Assembly: GCF_900589395.1 (NCBI RefSeq)
Contig: NZ_UUIS01000089.1
Coordinates: 1-64,000 of the forward strand
DNA: 64,000 nucleotides
Direction: 5' to 3'
Source of the DNA: Pseudomonas viridiflava
GTDB lineage: Bacteria; Pseudomonadota; Gammaproteobacteria; Pseudomonadales; Pseudomonadaceae
The notes under the pieces are model-generated. The model did not search any database and was not told the origin of the DNA. It saw only the letters and a program-made list of their open reading frames with translations. Positions 45,901 to 53,791 of this stretch are shown piece by piece; position 1 is the first letter of the stretch, and each line of letters starts with the position of its first letter. Position numbers and translations under genes: made by a program.

Positions 45901-46926
45901 CACCCGCTCGTATTGCGAACGGCTGTAGCGCGGGTGCAGGGCCGAGAGCTTGATCGAAATGCCCGGGCCTTCATAAATGCCACGGCCATGCGAGGCCTTG
46001 CCGATCGAGTGGATCGCCTGCTCGTAGGAGGCCAGGTATTTCTGTGCGTCGTGTTCGGTCAGGGCCGCTTCGCCGAGCATGTCATACGAGTAGCGGAAGC
46101 CCTTGCTTTCGAACTTGCTGGCGTTGGCCAGTGCTTCGCCGATGGTTTCACCGGTGACGAACTGCTCGCCCATCAGGCGCATGGCCATGTCGACGCCTTT
46201 GCGGATCATCGGCTCGCCGCTCTTGCCGATGATGCGGCTGAGCGAGGAGGTCAGGCCGGTTTCGTTATGAGTCGAGACGAGCTTGCCGGTCAGCAACAGG
46301 CCCCAGGTCGCGGCGTTGACGAACAGCGACGGGCTGTTGCCCAGGTGCGGGTGCCAGTTGCCGGTGCTGATCTTGTCGCGGATCAAGGCATCGCGGGTGC
46401 CCTTGTCCGGGATGCGCAGCAGCGCTTCGGCCAGGCACATCAGCGCCACGCCTTCCTGCGACGACAGCGAGAATTCCTGCAGCAGGCCCTGGACGATACC
46501 GGCACGACCGCCGGCGCTCTTCTGGTGGCGCAGCTTGTCGGCAATCGAGGCCGCCAGCTTGTGGGTCGCATCGGCCATGGGTGCCGGCAGGCGCGCCTGC
46601 TCCAGCAGCATGGGGACCACTTCCTGTTCCGGGCGACGGTAGGCCGAGGTAATGGCGGCGCGCAGCACCGATTGCGGCAGGATGCTTTCGGCAAATTCCA
46701 GGAAGTTCTGGTGGCTGGCATCGACCGGCAGTTCACCCCGGTCGTCGCCTTCCTTGTCCTGGCCATTGAGCTCCGGCAAGGTTGCACCACTCTCGAGCTT
46801 CTCGAGGTAATTGAAAATCGCCTGCTTGATGACCCAGTGCGGGGTACGGTCAATTGTCTGTGCGGCTGCTTTCAATCGCTCGCGGGTCGGGTCGTCGAGT
46901 TTCACGCCCAGAGTGGTGGTGGCCAT
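42976..46926 (-). CDS. putA: Trifunctional PutA: regulator, proline dehydrogenase and P5C dehydrogenase
   Basis: This 1316-residue protein has an N-terminal ribbon-helix-helix domain (TTLGVKLDDPTRERLKAAA, about residues 3-45), a FAD-dependent proline dehydrogenase barrel (about 180-560), an aldehyde dehydrogenase domain with nucleophilic Cys in SAGQRCSALR and a C-terminal CTSUF-type domain ending GGNASLMSIG. It oxidises proline to glutamate via pyrroline-5-carboxylate and, when proline is low, represses put genes. The ATG at 46926 has GAGGA close upstream and gives the usual N-terminus; the longer frame to 46995 is rejected. It is divergent from putP, with GTTGCA operator hexamers between. 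Confidence 0.96.
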   Translation of the reverse strand: MATTTLGVKLDDPTRERLKAAAQTIDRTPHWVIKQAIFNYLEKLESGATLPELNGQDKEGDDRGELPVDASHQNFLEFAESILPQSVLRAAITSAYRRPEQEVVPMLLEQARLPAPMADATHKLAASIADKLRHQKSAGGRAGIVQGLLQEFSLSSQEGVALMCLAEALLRIPDKGTRDALIRDKISTGNWHPHLGNSPSLFVNAATWGLLLTGKLVSTHNETGLTSSLSRIIGKSGEPMIRKGVDMAMRLMGEQFVTGETIGEALANASKFESKGFRYSYDMLGEAALTEHDAQKYLASYEQAIHSIGKASHGRGIYEGPGISIKLSALHPRYSRSQYERVMEELYPRLLSLTLLAKQYDIGLNIDAEEADRLELSLDLLERLCFEPQLAGWNGIGFVIQAYQKRCPYVIDYVIDLARRSRHRLMIRLVKGAYWDSEIKRAQLDGLEGYPVYTRKVYTDVSYIACARKLLAAPEVIYPQFATHNAHTLAAIYHIAGQNYYPGQYEFQCLHGMGEPLYEQVVGKVADGKLNRPCRVYAPVGTHETLLAYLVRRLLENGANTSFVNRIADQSISIQELVADPVSSIERMATQEGSCGLPHPRIALPRDLYGRERANSSGIDMANEHRLGSLSSALLASANTDWKAVPLLGCPSSQETPVAVLNPSDHRDVVGHVQEATVADVNNAIQCAMSAGPIWQATPPAERAAILERAADLMEGEIQPLMGLLVREAGKTYLNAIAEVREAVDFLRYYAVQARTEFNNDAHRPLGPVVCISPWNFPLAIFSGQVAAALAAGNPVLAKPAEQTPLIAAQAVRLLLEAGIPEGVVQLLPGRGETVGAGLVGDERVKGVMFTGSTEVARLLQRNVAGRLDTQGRPIPLIAETGGQNAMIVDSSALTEQVVIDVVSSAFDSAGQRCSALRVLCLQEDSADRVLEMLKGAMAESRLGNPERLNVDIGPVIDAEAKAGIEKHIQAMRDKGRTVYQMALADTPEIKRGTFVMPTLIELESFDELQREIFGPVLHVVRYARKDLDALIDQINASGYGLTLGVHTRIDETIAKVIDKAHAGNLYVNRNIVGAVVGVQPFGGEGLSGTGPKAGGPLYLYRLLSTRPQDAIAQSFSAADARQAPDTRLRDALLQPLQAFKAWAASQQRTELVTLCDQFAAQSQSGISRMLAGPTGERNSYTILPRDQVLCLADDEGDLLAQLAAVLAVGSRAVWVDNDSTRALRNRLPRDIQARLQLVTDWSRDEVAFDAVLHHGDSDQLRGVCEQVAQRGGAIVGVHGLPYSDTGIALERLVIERALSVNTAAAGGNASLMSIG

Positions 46927-47000
46927 GTCTTGTCCTCTTTGTCGCCACTGTGGATGTGGCATTTGGCTGTGTGCGCAGATTATCCCTGCGCCCACTGGGG

Positions 47001-47016
47001 TGCAACCTAGTGCAAC
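47001..47016. promoter_or_regulatory. Paired PutA-type operator hexamers near putA
   Basis: TGCAAC occurs at 47001-47006 and 47011-47016, exactly one helical turn apart. Its complement GTTGCA is the core recognised by the PutA ribbon-helix-helix domain in enteric bacteria, and this PutA carries that domain. The pair lies 75-90 bases upstream of the putA start, where it could mediate autorepression. Confidence 0.65.
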
Positions 47017-47165
47017 CCATTTTCATCGAATCTTTACACTCCTGACTCAGCCATTGCTTTGAATTTATGCTAAGTGACTGATTCTGGTGCGATTAGCCGC
47101 CAAGTGTCGGCAGGGTGCCCTGAAAACAGGCATTTTGGCCGGGTTGCCTGCTGATTGACGACTGG

Positions 47166-47236
47166 TGCAACTCCCTGGGTAAAAATGGTTGCACCTTATT
47201 CAGGATGTTTAATAGGATGCCGGGCGTCGGTGCAAC
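47166..47236. promoter_or_regulatory. Cluster of PutA-type operator hexamers on the putP side
   Basis: Three hexamers occur: TGCAAC at 47166-47171, GTTGCA at 47188-47193 and TGCAAC at 47231-47236. The first two form an inverted pair with the extended form GGTGCAAC / GGTTGCACC. They lie 137-207 bases upstream of putP and fit operator sites for PutA repression of proline uptake. Confidence 0.62.
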
Positions 47237-47372
47237 CTAAACGGCCAAGGCTTCCTGCGTGGGCCTTGGGTCAGTGCGGCGCCCGGGTATGAGCAAGCGG
47301 CAGGCTGCATTCAGTGGTCGATCGGGCTTGAGCGCCCGAGCGTTAAATAACAACAATGCCAAGGCAGAACAC

Positions 47373-48863
47373 ATGAGTTTCACGAACCCTACCCTGATCA
47401 CCTTCGTGATCTATATCGCGGCAATGGTGCTGATCGGCCTGATGGCCTATCGCTCGACCAATAACCTTTCCGACTACATCCTGGGCGGTCGCAGCCTGGG
47501 CAGTTTCGTCACCGCCTTGTCGGCCGGTGCCTCGGACATGAGTGGCTGGCTGCTGATGGGCCTGCCGGGCGCCATCTATATGTCGGGCCTGTCGGAAACC
47601 TGGATCGCCATCGGCCTGGTCGTCGGTGCCTACCTCAACTGGCTGTTCGTCGCCGGTCGCCTGCGGGTACAGACCGAGCACAACGGTGACGCCCTGACGC
47701 TGCCGGACTACTTTTCCAGCCGTTTCGAAGACAACAGCGGTGTGCTGCGCATCATCTCGGCCATCGTGATCCTCATCTTCTTCACCATTTACTGCGCCTC
47801 GGGCATCGTGGCCGGTGCACGCCTGTTCGAAAGCACCTTCGGCATGTCCTACGAGACCGCACTGTGGGCCGGTGCTGCCGCGACCATCGCCTACACCTTC
47901 GTCGGTGGTTTCCTGGCGGTGAGCTGGACCGACACCGTGCAAGCCACGCTGATGATCTTCGCGCTGATCCTGACGCCGATCATCGTGCTGCTGGCCACCG
48001 GCGGGGTCGACGCCACGTTCCTGGCCATCGAAGCCAAGGACCCGACCAGCTTCGACATGTTCAAGAACACCACCTTCATCGGCATCATCTCGCTGCTGGC
48101 CTGGGGCCTGGGCTATTTTGGCCAGCCGCACATCCTGGCACGCTTCATGGCCGCCGATTCGGTCAAGTCGATCGCCAAGGCGCGCCGCATCTCCATGACC
48201 TGGATGATCCTGTGCCTGGCCGGCACCTGCGCCGTGGGCTTCTTCGGGATCGCCTACTTCTCGGCCAACCCGGATGTCGCAGGTCCCGTGACCGAAAACC
48301 CTGAGCGGGTGTTCATCGAGCTGTCCAAGCTGCTGTTCAACCCCTGGATTGCCGGTGTCCTGCTGTCGGCCATCCTGGCGGCGGTCATGAGCACCCTGAG
48401 CTGCCAGTTGCTGGTGTGCTCCAGCGCACTGACCGAAGACTTCTACAAGGCGTACCTGCGCAAGGGTGCCTCGCAGGTCGAGCTGGTGTGGGTCGGTCGT
48501 GCCATGGTGCTGCTGGTCGCGATCATCGCCATCCTCCTGGCAGCTGATCCGAACAACCGCGTACTGGGTCTGGTGAGCTACGCCTGGGCCGGCTTCGGTG
48601 CTGCTTTCGGTCCTGTCGTGCTGCTGTCGGTGCTGTGGAAAGGCATGACCCGCAACGGCGCCCTGGCCGGTGTGATCGTCGGTGCCGTGACCGTGGTGCT
48701 GTGGAAGCAGTTCACGAATTTCGGCCTGTACGAAATCGTGCCGGGCTTCATCCTGGCGACCCTGGCCATCGTGGTGTTCAGCCTGATCGGCCAGAAGCCG
48801 TCGGTGGCCATGCAACAGCGCTTCGAAATCGCCGACAAGGCCTACAAGGACGCCGTGCGCTGA
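47373..48863 (+). CDS. putP: Sodium/proline symporter PutP
   Basis: This 496-residue transporter of the solute:sodium symporter family has 13 predicted helices and the family segments DYILGGRSLGSFVTALSAGASDMSGWLL, in pieces, GYFGQPHILARFMA and AYSTLSCQLL-like MSTLSCQLLVCSSALTEDF. It imports proline with Na+ and supplies PutA. The ATG at 47373 gives MSFTNPTLITFVIYIAAM; the longer frame to 47259 does not look coding. It is divergent from putA, with PutA-type sites between, and ends 26 bases before a strong terminator. Confidence 0.96.
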   Translation: MSFTNPTLITFVIYIAAMVLIGLMAYRSTNNLSDYILGGRSLGSFVTALSAGASDMSGWLLMGLPGAIYMSGLSETWIAIGLVVGAYLNWLFVAGRLRVQTEHNGDALTLPDYFSSRFEDNSGVLRIISAIVILIFFTIYCASGIVAGARLFESTFGMSYETALWAGAAATIAYTFVGGFLAVSWTDTVQATLMIFALILTPIIVLLATGGVDATFLAIEAKDPTSFDMFKNTTFIGIISLLAWGLGYFGQPHILARFMAADSVKSIAKARRISMTWMILCLAGTCAVGFFGIAYFSANPDVAGPVTENPERVFIELSKLLFNPWIAGVLLSAILAAVMSTLSCQLLVCSSALTEDFYKAYLRKGASQVELVWVGRAMVLLVAIIAILLAADPNNRVLGLVSYAWAGFGAAFGPVVLLSVLWKGMTRNGALAGVIVGAVTVVLWKQFTNFGLYEIVPGFILATLAIVVFSLIGQKPSVAMQQRFEIADKAYKDAVR

Positions 48864-48888
48864 TCCTTGCCTGACGGCTTTCAAGGAA

Positions 48889-48926
48889 AAAGGCCCGCCC
48901 GTCCTGTGACGAGCGGGCCTTTTTTA
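48889..48926 (+). terminator. Rho-independent terminator after putP
   Basis: GGCCCGC and GCGGGCC pair across a loop of about 14 bases (CCGTCCTGTGACGA), followed by TTTTTT. An A tract precedes the stem, so weak activity in the reverse direction is possible. Confidence 0.9.
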
Positions 48927-49078
48927 TGGGCCGGCCGGCCACGCCTACCGTTAGTCGGCTAGTACCGACTTTACTCATGGCAAAGCGCCTGCTTGCTTAT
49001 CCTTTTTCTCCGGCAGGGCTAGAGTTGGTTCATCGTGATGGCAGGCTCCCTGGCGTCCAGACCTACAAGAGAAACGGC

Positions 49079-51217
49079 ATGGAATGCGCGCAAGACAAGC
49101 CAGGAGACGGCGCTTCGGTGCTCCTGGTGGTCGACGATTATCCGGAAAACCTGGTCACGATGTGCGCGGTCCTGCAGCGGGCCGACCGCTGTATCGTGAC
49201 CGCCAGCTCCGGATTCGAAGCGCTTAACGTGTTGCTCGAACGTGATGTCGACCTGGTGCTGCTGGATGTGCAGATGCCCGGCATGGATGGCTTCGAGGTG
49301 GCACGGCTGATGCGCGGCAGCCAGCGCACCCGGCTGACCCCGATCATCTTTCTCACCGCCAACGAGCAAAGCCAGGAAGCGGTGCACAGGGGCTACGCCA
49401 GTGGCGCCACCGACTACCTGTTCAAGCCTTTCGACCCCAATATCCTCAAGCCCAAGGTCCAGGCCCTGCTGGAGCAGCAGCGCAACCGTCGTGCACTGCA
49501 GGCGCTGACCCAGGAGCTGGACGCGGCGCGGGCCTTCAGTGCCTCGGTGCTGTCCAATGTCGCCGAAGGCATCCTGGTGGTCGACGAGGGCGGTATCGTG
49601 CGCTTTGCCAACCCGGCGATCTGCCGCCTGCTCGACAGCAGCGAACAGTTGCTGTGCGGCTCGGCCCTGCTCGATCACGTCTGCCAGCCGCAGGTCGGCC
49701 CCTGGCTGGAGTCGGAATTTCATGCCTGGTACCGACGCTGCGAAACCTGGCGGGTCCACGATGCCACCCTGCGCACCCGCACCGGCGGCCAGCTGCCGGT
49801 GACCTTTTCCAGTGCGCCATTGCCCAGCGAACAGAAAGCCATGGTGCTGAGCATCCTCGACATGTCGGTCGAGCGTGACCTGTACCGGCAACTGGAACAG
49901 CAAGCCGTCACCGATGCCCTGACCGGCCTGCTCAACCGTCGAGGCCTGCACAAGGCGGTGGAGGGCATGTTGCAGCGCAACCTGCGTGCCGAAAAATGCC
50001 TGGCGGTGCTGTATCTGGACCTGGACGGGTTCAAGTCGATCAACGACTCGCTGGGTCATGAAGCCGGCGACCAGGTGCTGCTGTGGGTGGCCGGGCAGTT
50101 GCGTGAGTGCATGCGCCCTTACGATGTACTGGCCCGTATTGGTGGCGATGAGTTCGCGGTGGTGATCGAGGGGCTCGAGCACCCCGAGCAGGCGGCCAAG
50201 ATCGCCGAAAAGATCATCGAGCGCGTTTCGGTGCGCCGGCATGTCAACGCCGTGGATGCCTCCCTGGGCGTGAGCATCGGTATCGCCATCCACCCGCACG
50301 GCGGCGCCGATCTCGACGTATTGCTGCGCGTGGCCGACACGGCCATGTATGAGGCCAAGCGCGCCGGACGCCAGCAATACCGGTTCTATGACCAGAACAT
50401 GAATGGCCGGGCGCGCTCACGGCTGATGCTCGAGGACAGCGTGCGCAGTGCCATTGATGACCAGCAGTTCTCGGTGATCTACCAGCCGCAGGTGCATCTG
50501 GCCGATGGCCGCCTGCGCGGCTTCGAGGCCATCCTGAGCTGGCAGCATCCCGTGGTGGGCGATGTGCCGCGCGAGTTGTTCATGCCGTTGCTGGAAGAGT
50601 CGCGGCTGATCAACCGGCTCGGTGGCTGGATGTTCGACCAGGGCGCCCAGCAACGGCAGGCCTGGAATCAGGTGTTCGATGCCGACCTGGTCATGAGCGT
50701 GGCCATCGGTGCAGCGCAATTCTGCCTGCCGGGCCTTGCCGGTGACCTGCACGGCGCGCTGGAGCGTCATGGCCTGTCCCCGGGGCAACTGGAAGTCGAG
50801 ATCGGCGAACGCTCACTGGTGCACAACCTCGCCCACAGCCGCAAGCAGGTGCGTCAGTTGCATGACATCGGCGTGCGTGTGGCGCTGGACGATTTCGGGG
50901 CCGGCGACTGTTCGCTGGCACACCTGCGCGCCCTTGAACTGGACACGTTGAAGATCGACCGGCGTTTCGTCGCCACCTTGCTCGACTCGCCCCGCGATGC
51001 CGCGCTGGCGCACAGCATCATCGAACTGGCGCGCAACCTGGGCATGCAGGTCATGGCCGATGGCGTGACCTGCCCGGAGCAATACCAGTGGTTGTCCGCC
51101 AATGGCTGCCAGGTGATCCAGGGACCGCTGGTGGCCGCGCCGATGGCCGCCGCACAGGCCACCGGCAGTGCGCCGCAATGGCCGGGGCCGGGTTTTAAGG
51201 GGCCGTCACTGGTGTAG
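49079..51217 (+). CDS. Response regulator with PAS, GGDEF and degenerate EAL domains
   Basis: This 712-residue signalling protein has a receiver domain (phospho-acceptor Asp in LLDVQMPGMDG, about residue 62), a PAS-like domain (about 150-275), a GGDEF domain (IGGDEF at about 354) with an inhibitory RxxD site five residues upstream (RPYD), and an EAL domain (about 465-705). The EAL domain reads GFEAILSW and DDFGAGD, lacks the Asn and several Glu expected for metal binding, and is probably inactive. The protein is likely a phosphorylation-controlled diguanylate cyclase. No cognate kinase is adjacent. The ATG at 49079 has AAGAG upstream; the longer frame is not receiver-like. Confidence 0.9.
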   Translation: MECAQDKPGDGASVLLVVDDYPENLVTMCAVLQRADRCIVTASSGFEALNVLLERDVDLVLLDVQMPGMDGFEVARLMRGSQRTRLTPIIFLTANEQSQEAVHRGYASGATDYLFKPFDPNILKPKVQALLEQQRNRRALQALTQELDAARAFSASVLSNVAEGILVVDEGGIVRFANPAICRLLDSSEQLLCGSALLDHVCQPQVGPWLESEFHAWYRRCETWRVHDATLRTRTGGQLPVTFSSAPLPSEQKAMVLSILDMSVERDLYRQLEQQAVTDALTGLLNRRGLHKAVEGMLQRNLRAEKCLAVLYLDLDGFKSINDSLGHEAGDQVLLWVAGQLRECMRPYDVLARIGGDEFAVVIEGLEHPEQAAKIAEKIIERVSVRRHVNAVDASLGVSIGIAIHPHGGADLDVLLRVADTAMYEAKRAGRQQYRFYDQNMNGRARSRLMLEDSVRSAIDDQQFSVIYQPQVHLADGRLRGFEAILSWQHPVVGDVPRELFMPLLEESRLINRLGGWMFDQGAQQRQAWNQVFDADLVMSVAIGAAQFCLPGLAGDLHGALERHGLSPGQLEVEIGERSLVHNLAHSRKQVRQLHDIGVRVALDDFGAGDCSLAHLRALELDTLKIDRRFVATLLDSPRDAALAHSIIELARNLGMQVMADGVTCPEQYQWLSANGCQVIQGPLVAAPMAAAQATGSAPQWPGPGFKGPSLV

Positions 51218-51236
51218 ACTGGCCGCTTTCCGGTTC

Positions 51237-51761
51237 ATGTGTGCCCCGATCGTGCCCAGCCCGTTTGCGCTCAAGTATCTGCAAGCCTATCCGCCCGCCC
51301 TGCAGGACCAGGTCCGCGACCTGATTGCCCAGGGCCGCCTGGGCGACTACCTGCACAAGCGCTACCCCGAGCGCCACGCCATCCAGAGCGACAAGGCGCT
51401 GTACGCCTTTGCCCAGGACTTGAAAAACGACCACCTGCGCCATGCCCCGCCGATCGACAAGGTGCTGTTCGACAATCGTCTCGACCTGACCCATCGTGCG
51501 CTGGGCCTGCACACCACGGTGTCGCGGGTTCAGGGCGGCAAGCTCAAGGCCAAGAAAGAGATCCGCGTGGCCTCGCTGTTCAAGGAAGCGGCGCCTGAGT
51601 TCCTGAGCATGATCGTGGTCCACGAACTGGCGCACTTCAAGGAAACCGAGCACAACAAGGCGTTCTACAAGTTGTGCGAACACATGCTGCCCGGCTACCA
51701 CCAGCTGGAATTCGACCTGCGGGTCTACCTGACCTGGCGTGACATGCCCGCCGTCACCTGA
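51237..51761 (+). CDS. YgjP-like M48/WLM-type zinc metallopeptidase
   Basis: This 174-residue protein has the zinc motif HELAHFKETEHNKAFY, where HExxH is followed by a downstream His, as in YgjP/DUF45 proteins related to SprT and WLM peptidases. Before it comes IRVASLFKEAAPEFLSMIV, typical of the family. It has no signal peptide and is probably cytoplasmic. A physiological substrate is not known to me. The start codon at 51237 follows the diguanylate cyclase by 19 bases; GTG at 51252 is an alternative. It may share the transcript of the upstream gene. Confidence 0.85.
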   Translation: MCAPIVPSPFALKYLQAYPPALQDQVRDLIAQGRLGDYLHKRYPERHAIQSDKALYAFAQDLKNDHLRHAPPIDKVLFDNRLDLTHRALGLHTTVSRVQGGKLKAKKEIRVASLFKEAAPEFLSMIVVHELAHFKETEHNKAFYKLCEHMLPGYHQLEFDLRVYLTWRDMPAVT

Positions 51762-51880
51762 TTGATCAAGGATTTACGCGGTCGTGTGGGAGAGGGCTCT
51801 GCCCGTGACGGGCCCGTGAAGTCAGCACATCGGCCAGGGCCAGGCTGGATCGCAAGGCACTTCAAACAAGGGAATCAACC

Positions 51881-52189
51881 ATGGACGTCAGCAAGACCAA
51901 AAGCAGCTTCTACCGTCGCCTGTACGTGGCCTGGCTGATCGACAGCGGACAGGCCGGCAACGTACCGGCGCTGGTGGAGGTCACCGGCATGCCGCGGCGT
52001 ACCGCGCAGGACACCATCCTGGCGCTGGCCGACCTGGACATCGTCTGTGGGTTCGAGCAACGGGAAGGGGCGCGCAACCATGCCGGTGACTACCGGATCC
52101 ATGACTGGGGCGCCATCGACAAGGCCTGGATCGAGCGCAATCTGGTGACGATCAGGCAGGTGCTGGGCTACCCGTCCCTGGCCGTGTAA
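51881..52189 (+). CDS. Small winged-helix/HTH protein
   Basis: This 102-residue protein has an N-terminal helical segment and a helix-turn-helix-like stretch VPALVEVTGMPRRTAQDTILALADLDIVCGFEQ (in pieces, about residues 27-60), then a basic wing and C-terminal helix. It resembles small winged-helix proteins found singly in Pseudomonas genomes; no ligand-binding domain is present. AAGGGA lies seven bases before the ATG. The 119-base spacer upstream includes a GTGGGAGAGGGCTCTGCCC piece that may be a degenerate repeat. Its targets are unknown. Confidence 0.72.
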   Translation: MDVSKTKSSFYRRLYVAWLIDSGQAGNVPALVEVTGMPRRTAQDTILALADLDIVCGFEQREGARNHAGDYRIHDWGAIDKAWIERNLVTIRQVLGYPSLAV

Positions 52190-52239
52190 AAACCACGGCG
52201 CCCCATGCTGCGTTTTTACACTGCCTGATCGCGCTGCGA

Positions 52240-52698
52240 TCATTCCAGGTCGCGGCGCATGCCGATGTGCGCAATATTGTCTTCAAGGTAGACCTCGCCC
52301 ACCGGATCGAAGCCATAGCGGCTGTAATAGCCTTGCAGGTGGGCCTGGGCCGACAGGTAGATGGGCTGGTCGGGCCATTTGCGCTCGGCATGCTCCAGGG
52401 CCTGCACCATCAACTCGTGACCCAGCCCCATCTTGCGAATCGCCGGTGCCGTCACGACGCGACCGATGGTGACATCACCTGCCTGCTGGATCGGGTCCAG
52501 CAGGCGCAGGTAGGCCACCAGCTGGTCATTCTGCCAGGCCATCAGGTGGCAGGTGTCGCCGGTCATATCCAGTCCGTCGATATCCAGATACGCGCATTGC
52601 TGCTCGACCACGAACACCTCGGCCCGCAGGCGCAGAACGGCGTAAAGCTGTTCGATGCTCAGGTCGGTATGGTGTTTGCAGATCCATTTGATAGACAT
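52240..52698 (-). CDS. elaA: GNAT-family acetyltransferase ElaA
   Basis: This 152-residue GNAT protein matches ElaA closely: LYAVLRLRAEVFVVEQQCAYLDIDGLD near the start, the acetyl-CoA site VTIGRVVTAPAIRKMGLGHELM and the C-terminal AQAHLQGYYSRYGFDPVGEVYLEDNIAHIGM (all in pieces). Its acceptor substrate is not established. It is convergent with the small HTH gene; a GATCGCGCTGCGATC hairpin lies between them without a clear T tract. The ATG at 52698 fits the family N-terminus. Confidence 0.93.
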   Translation of the reverse strand: MSIKWICKHHTDLSIEQLYAVLRLRAEVFVVEQQCAYLDIDGLDMTGDTCHLMAWQNDQLVAYLRLLDPIQQAGDVTIGRVVTAPAIRKMGLGHELMVQALEHAERKWPDQPIYLSAQAHLQGYYSRYGFDPVGEVYLEDNIAHIGMRRDLE

Positions 52699-52922
52699 GT
52701 CGCTGACTCAGAGGGAAACCTGAGCGGATTCTAAACTCATCGGGCGGTATTCCCAATAAAACCCTGAATCACCTGCGATCTTGCAGGTGCAAGGCCGGCT
52801 TGGGCCAGCTTATCGGCCTGAGTGGATTGGTAGCATCGAAACGTTTCAACCGAACGCTGTATCGAGTGTCTATGAGTTGATCGGAAGCATTCCGGACAAC
52901 GGGCCAGATCAGGAACGTGCGC

Positions 52923-53660
52923 ATGCAGCGATGGATTCAAGTCATAGGGATGATGGGGTGCCTGCTGATGGCTCAGGCCAATGCCGCTGAACGGCTACGG
53001 CTGGTGGCTGACCCCTGGGCGCCCTTCACCGAGACGGCACTGCTCAATGGTGGCCTGGCCACCGACATCGTCAGCACCGCCCTGGCCCGGGCCGGGTATG
53101 TGACGGTGTACGAGCAACTGCCCTGGGCACGGGCCATGCTCGGCCTGGCCGAAGGGCGTCACGATGTATTGATCAATGCCTGGTACAGCGACGAACGCAC
53201 CACGATCGGGCAGTTTTCCGGAACCTACCTGGTCAACCGGATCCTGTTTCTCAAGCGCAAGGATGAGCCCATCGAAGACTGGAGCCTGTCGCTGCTGCGC
53301 CAGTACAGCATCGGTGTGGTGCGTGGCTATGCCTACCAGCCTGCATTCGACAGCAACACCCGGCTGCACAAGGTGCAGGTGCAGAATTTCTCAATGGCCG
53401 CCCGGATGCTGGCCGCCGGGCGCATCGACCTGACCCTTGAAGACGAACTGGTAGCGCGTCATCAGCTGGCCCTGGAAGAGCCGCAGGTGCGCGATACGCT
53501 CGAGTTCCTGCCCAACCCCTTGAGTGAGAACAACCTGCGCATCCTGGTCAGCCTCAAGCACCCCGAACATGCCTTGATCGTGGAGCGCTTCGACGCCGCT
53601 ATTGCCGCCATGCGCGCCGATGGCAGCTATGAGGCGCTGTTCAAGCGGCATGGGTTTTAG
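52923..53660 (+). CDS. Periplasmic solute-binding protein, family 3-like
   Basis: This 245-residue exported protein has a signal peptide (IQVIGMMGCLLMAQANA) followed by the SBP_bac_3-type core: RLVADPWAPFTE, WARAMLGLAEGRHDVLINAWYS and IGVVRGYAYQPAF. Such proteins bind amino acids or other small polar solutes, but no ABC permease or ATPase is encoded beside it, so it may serve a distant transporter or a sensor kinase. The ATG at 52923 has AGGA eight bases upstream. It is divergent from elaA across a 224-base spacer in which no other gene is visible. Confidence 0.88.
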   Translation: MQRWIQVIGMMGCLLMAQANAAERLRLVADPWAPFTETALLNGGLATDIVSTALARAGYVTVYEQLPWARAMLGLAEGRHDVLINAWYSDERTTIGQFSGTYLVNRILFLKRKDEPIEDWSLSLLRQYSIGVVRGYAYQPAFDSNTRLHKVQVQNFSMAARMLAAGRIDLTLEDELVARHQLALEEPQVRDTLEFLPNPLSENNLRILVSLKHPEHALIVERFDAAIAAMRADGSYEALFKRHGF

Positions 53661-53791
53661 AGGCGCAGGCCTGGCGGGGGTTTTGTGGTGTGCCTTCGCA
53701 AGCGGGTCGGAACCCGTCTCACAGACCACCACGGCCAGCAGGAACAACCCCTCCAGAACAATCCGGGCATTGCGTTTTTATCCCTGCGTCG

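Larger units (their letters stand above)
46927..47372. other. putA-putP divergent control region
   Basis: These 446 bases hold no gene that looks real. They are AT-rich around 47020-47080 and contain five copies of GTTGCA or its complement, listed separately: two next to putA and three on the putP side. The ribosome site of putA (GAGGA) and a weak one for putP (AAGGCAG) are at the ends. Individual promoters could not be assigned with confidence. Confidence 0.75.

Noticed and set aside
51788..51830. GTGGGAGAGGGCTCTGCCC piece as an eighth REP copy
   Set aside because: Only a short, degenerate arm is present and the inverted partner is missing.
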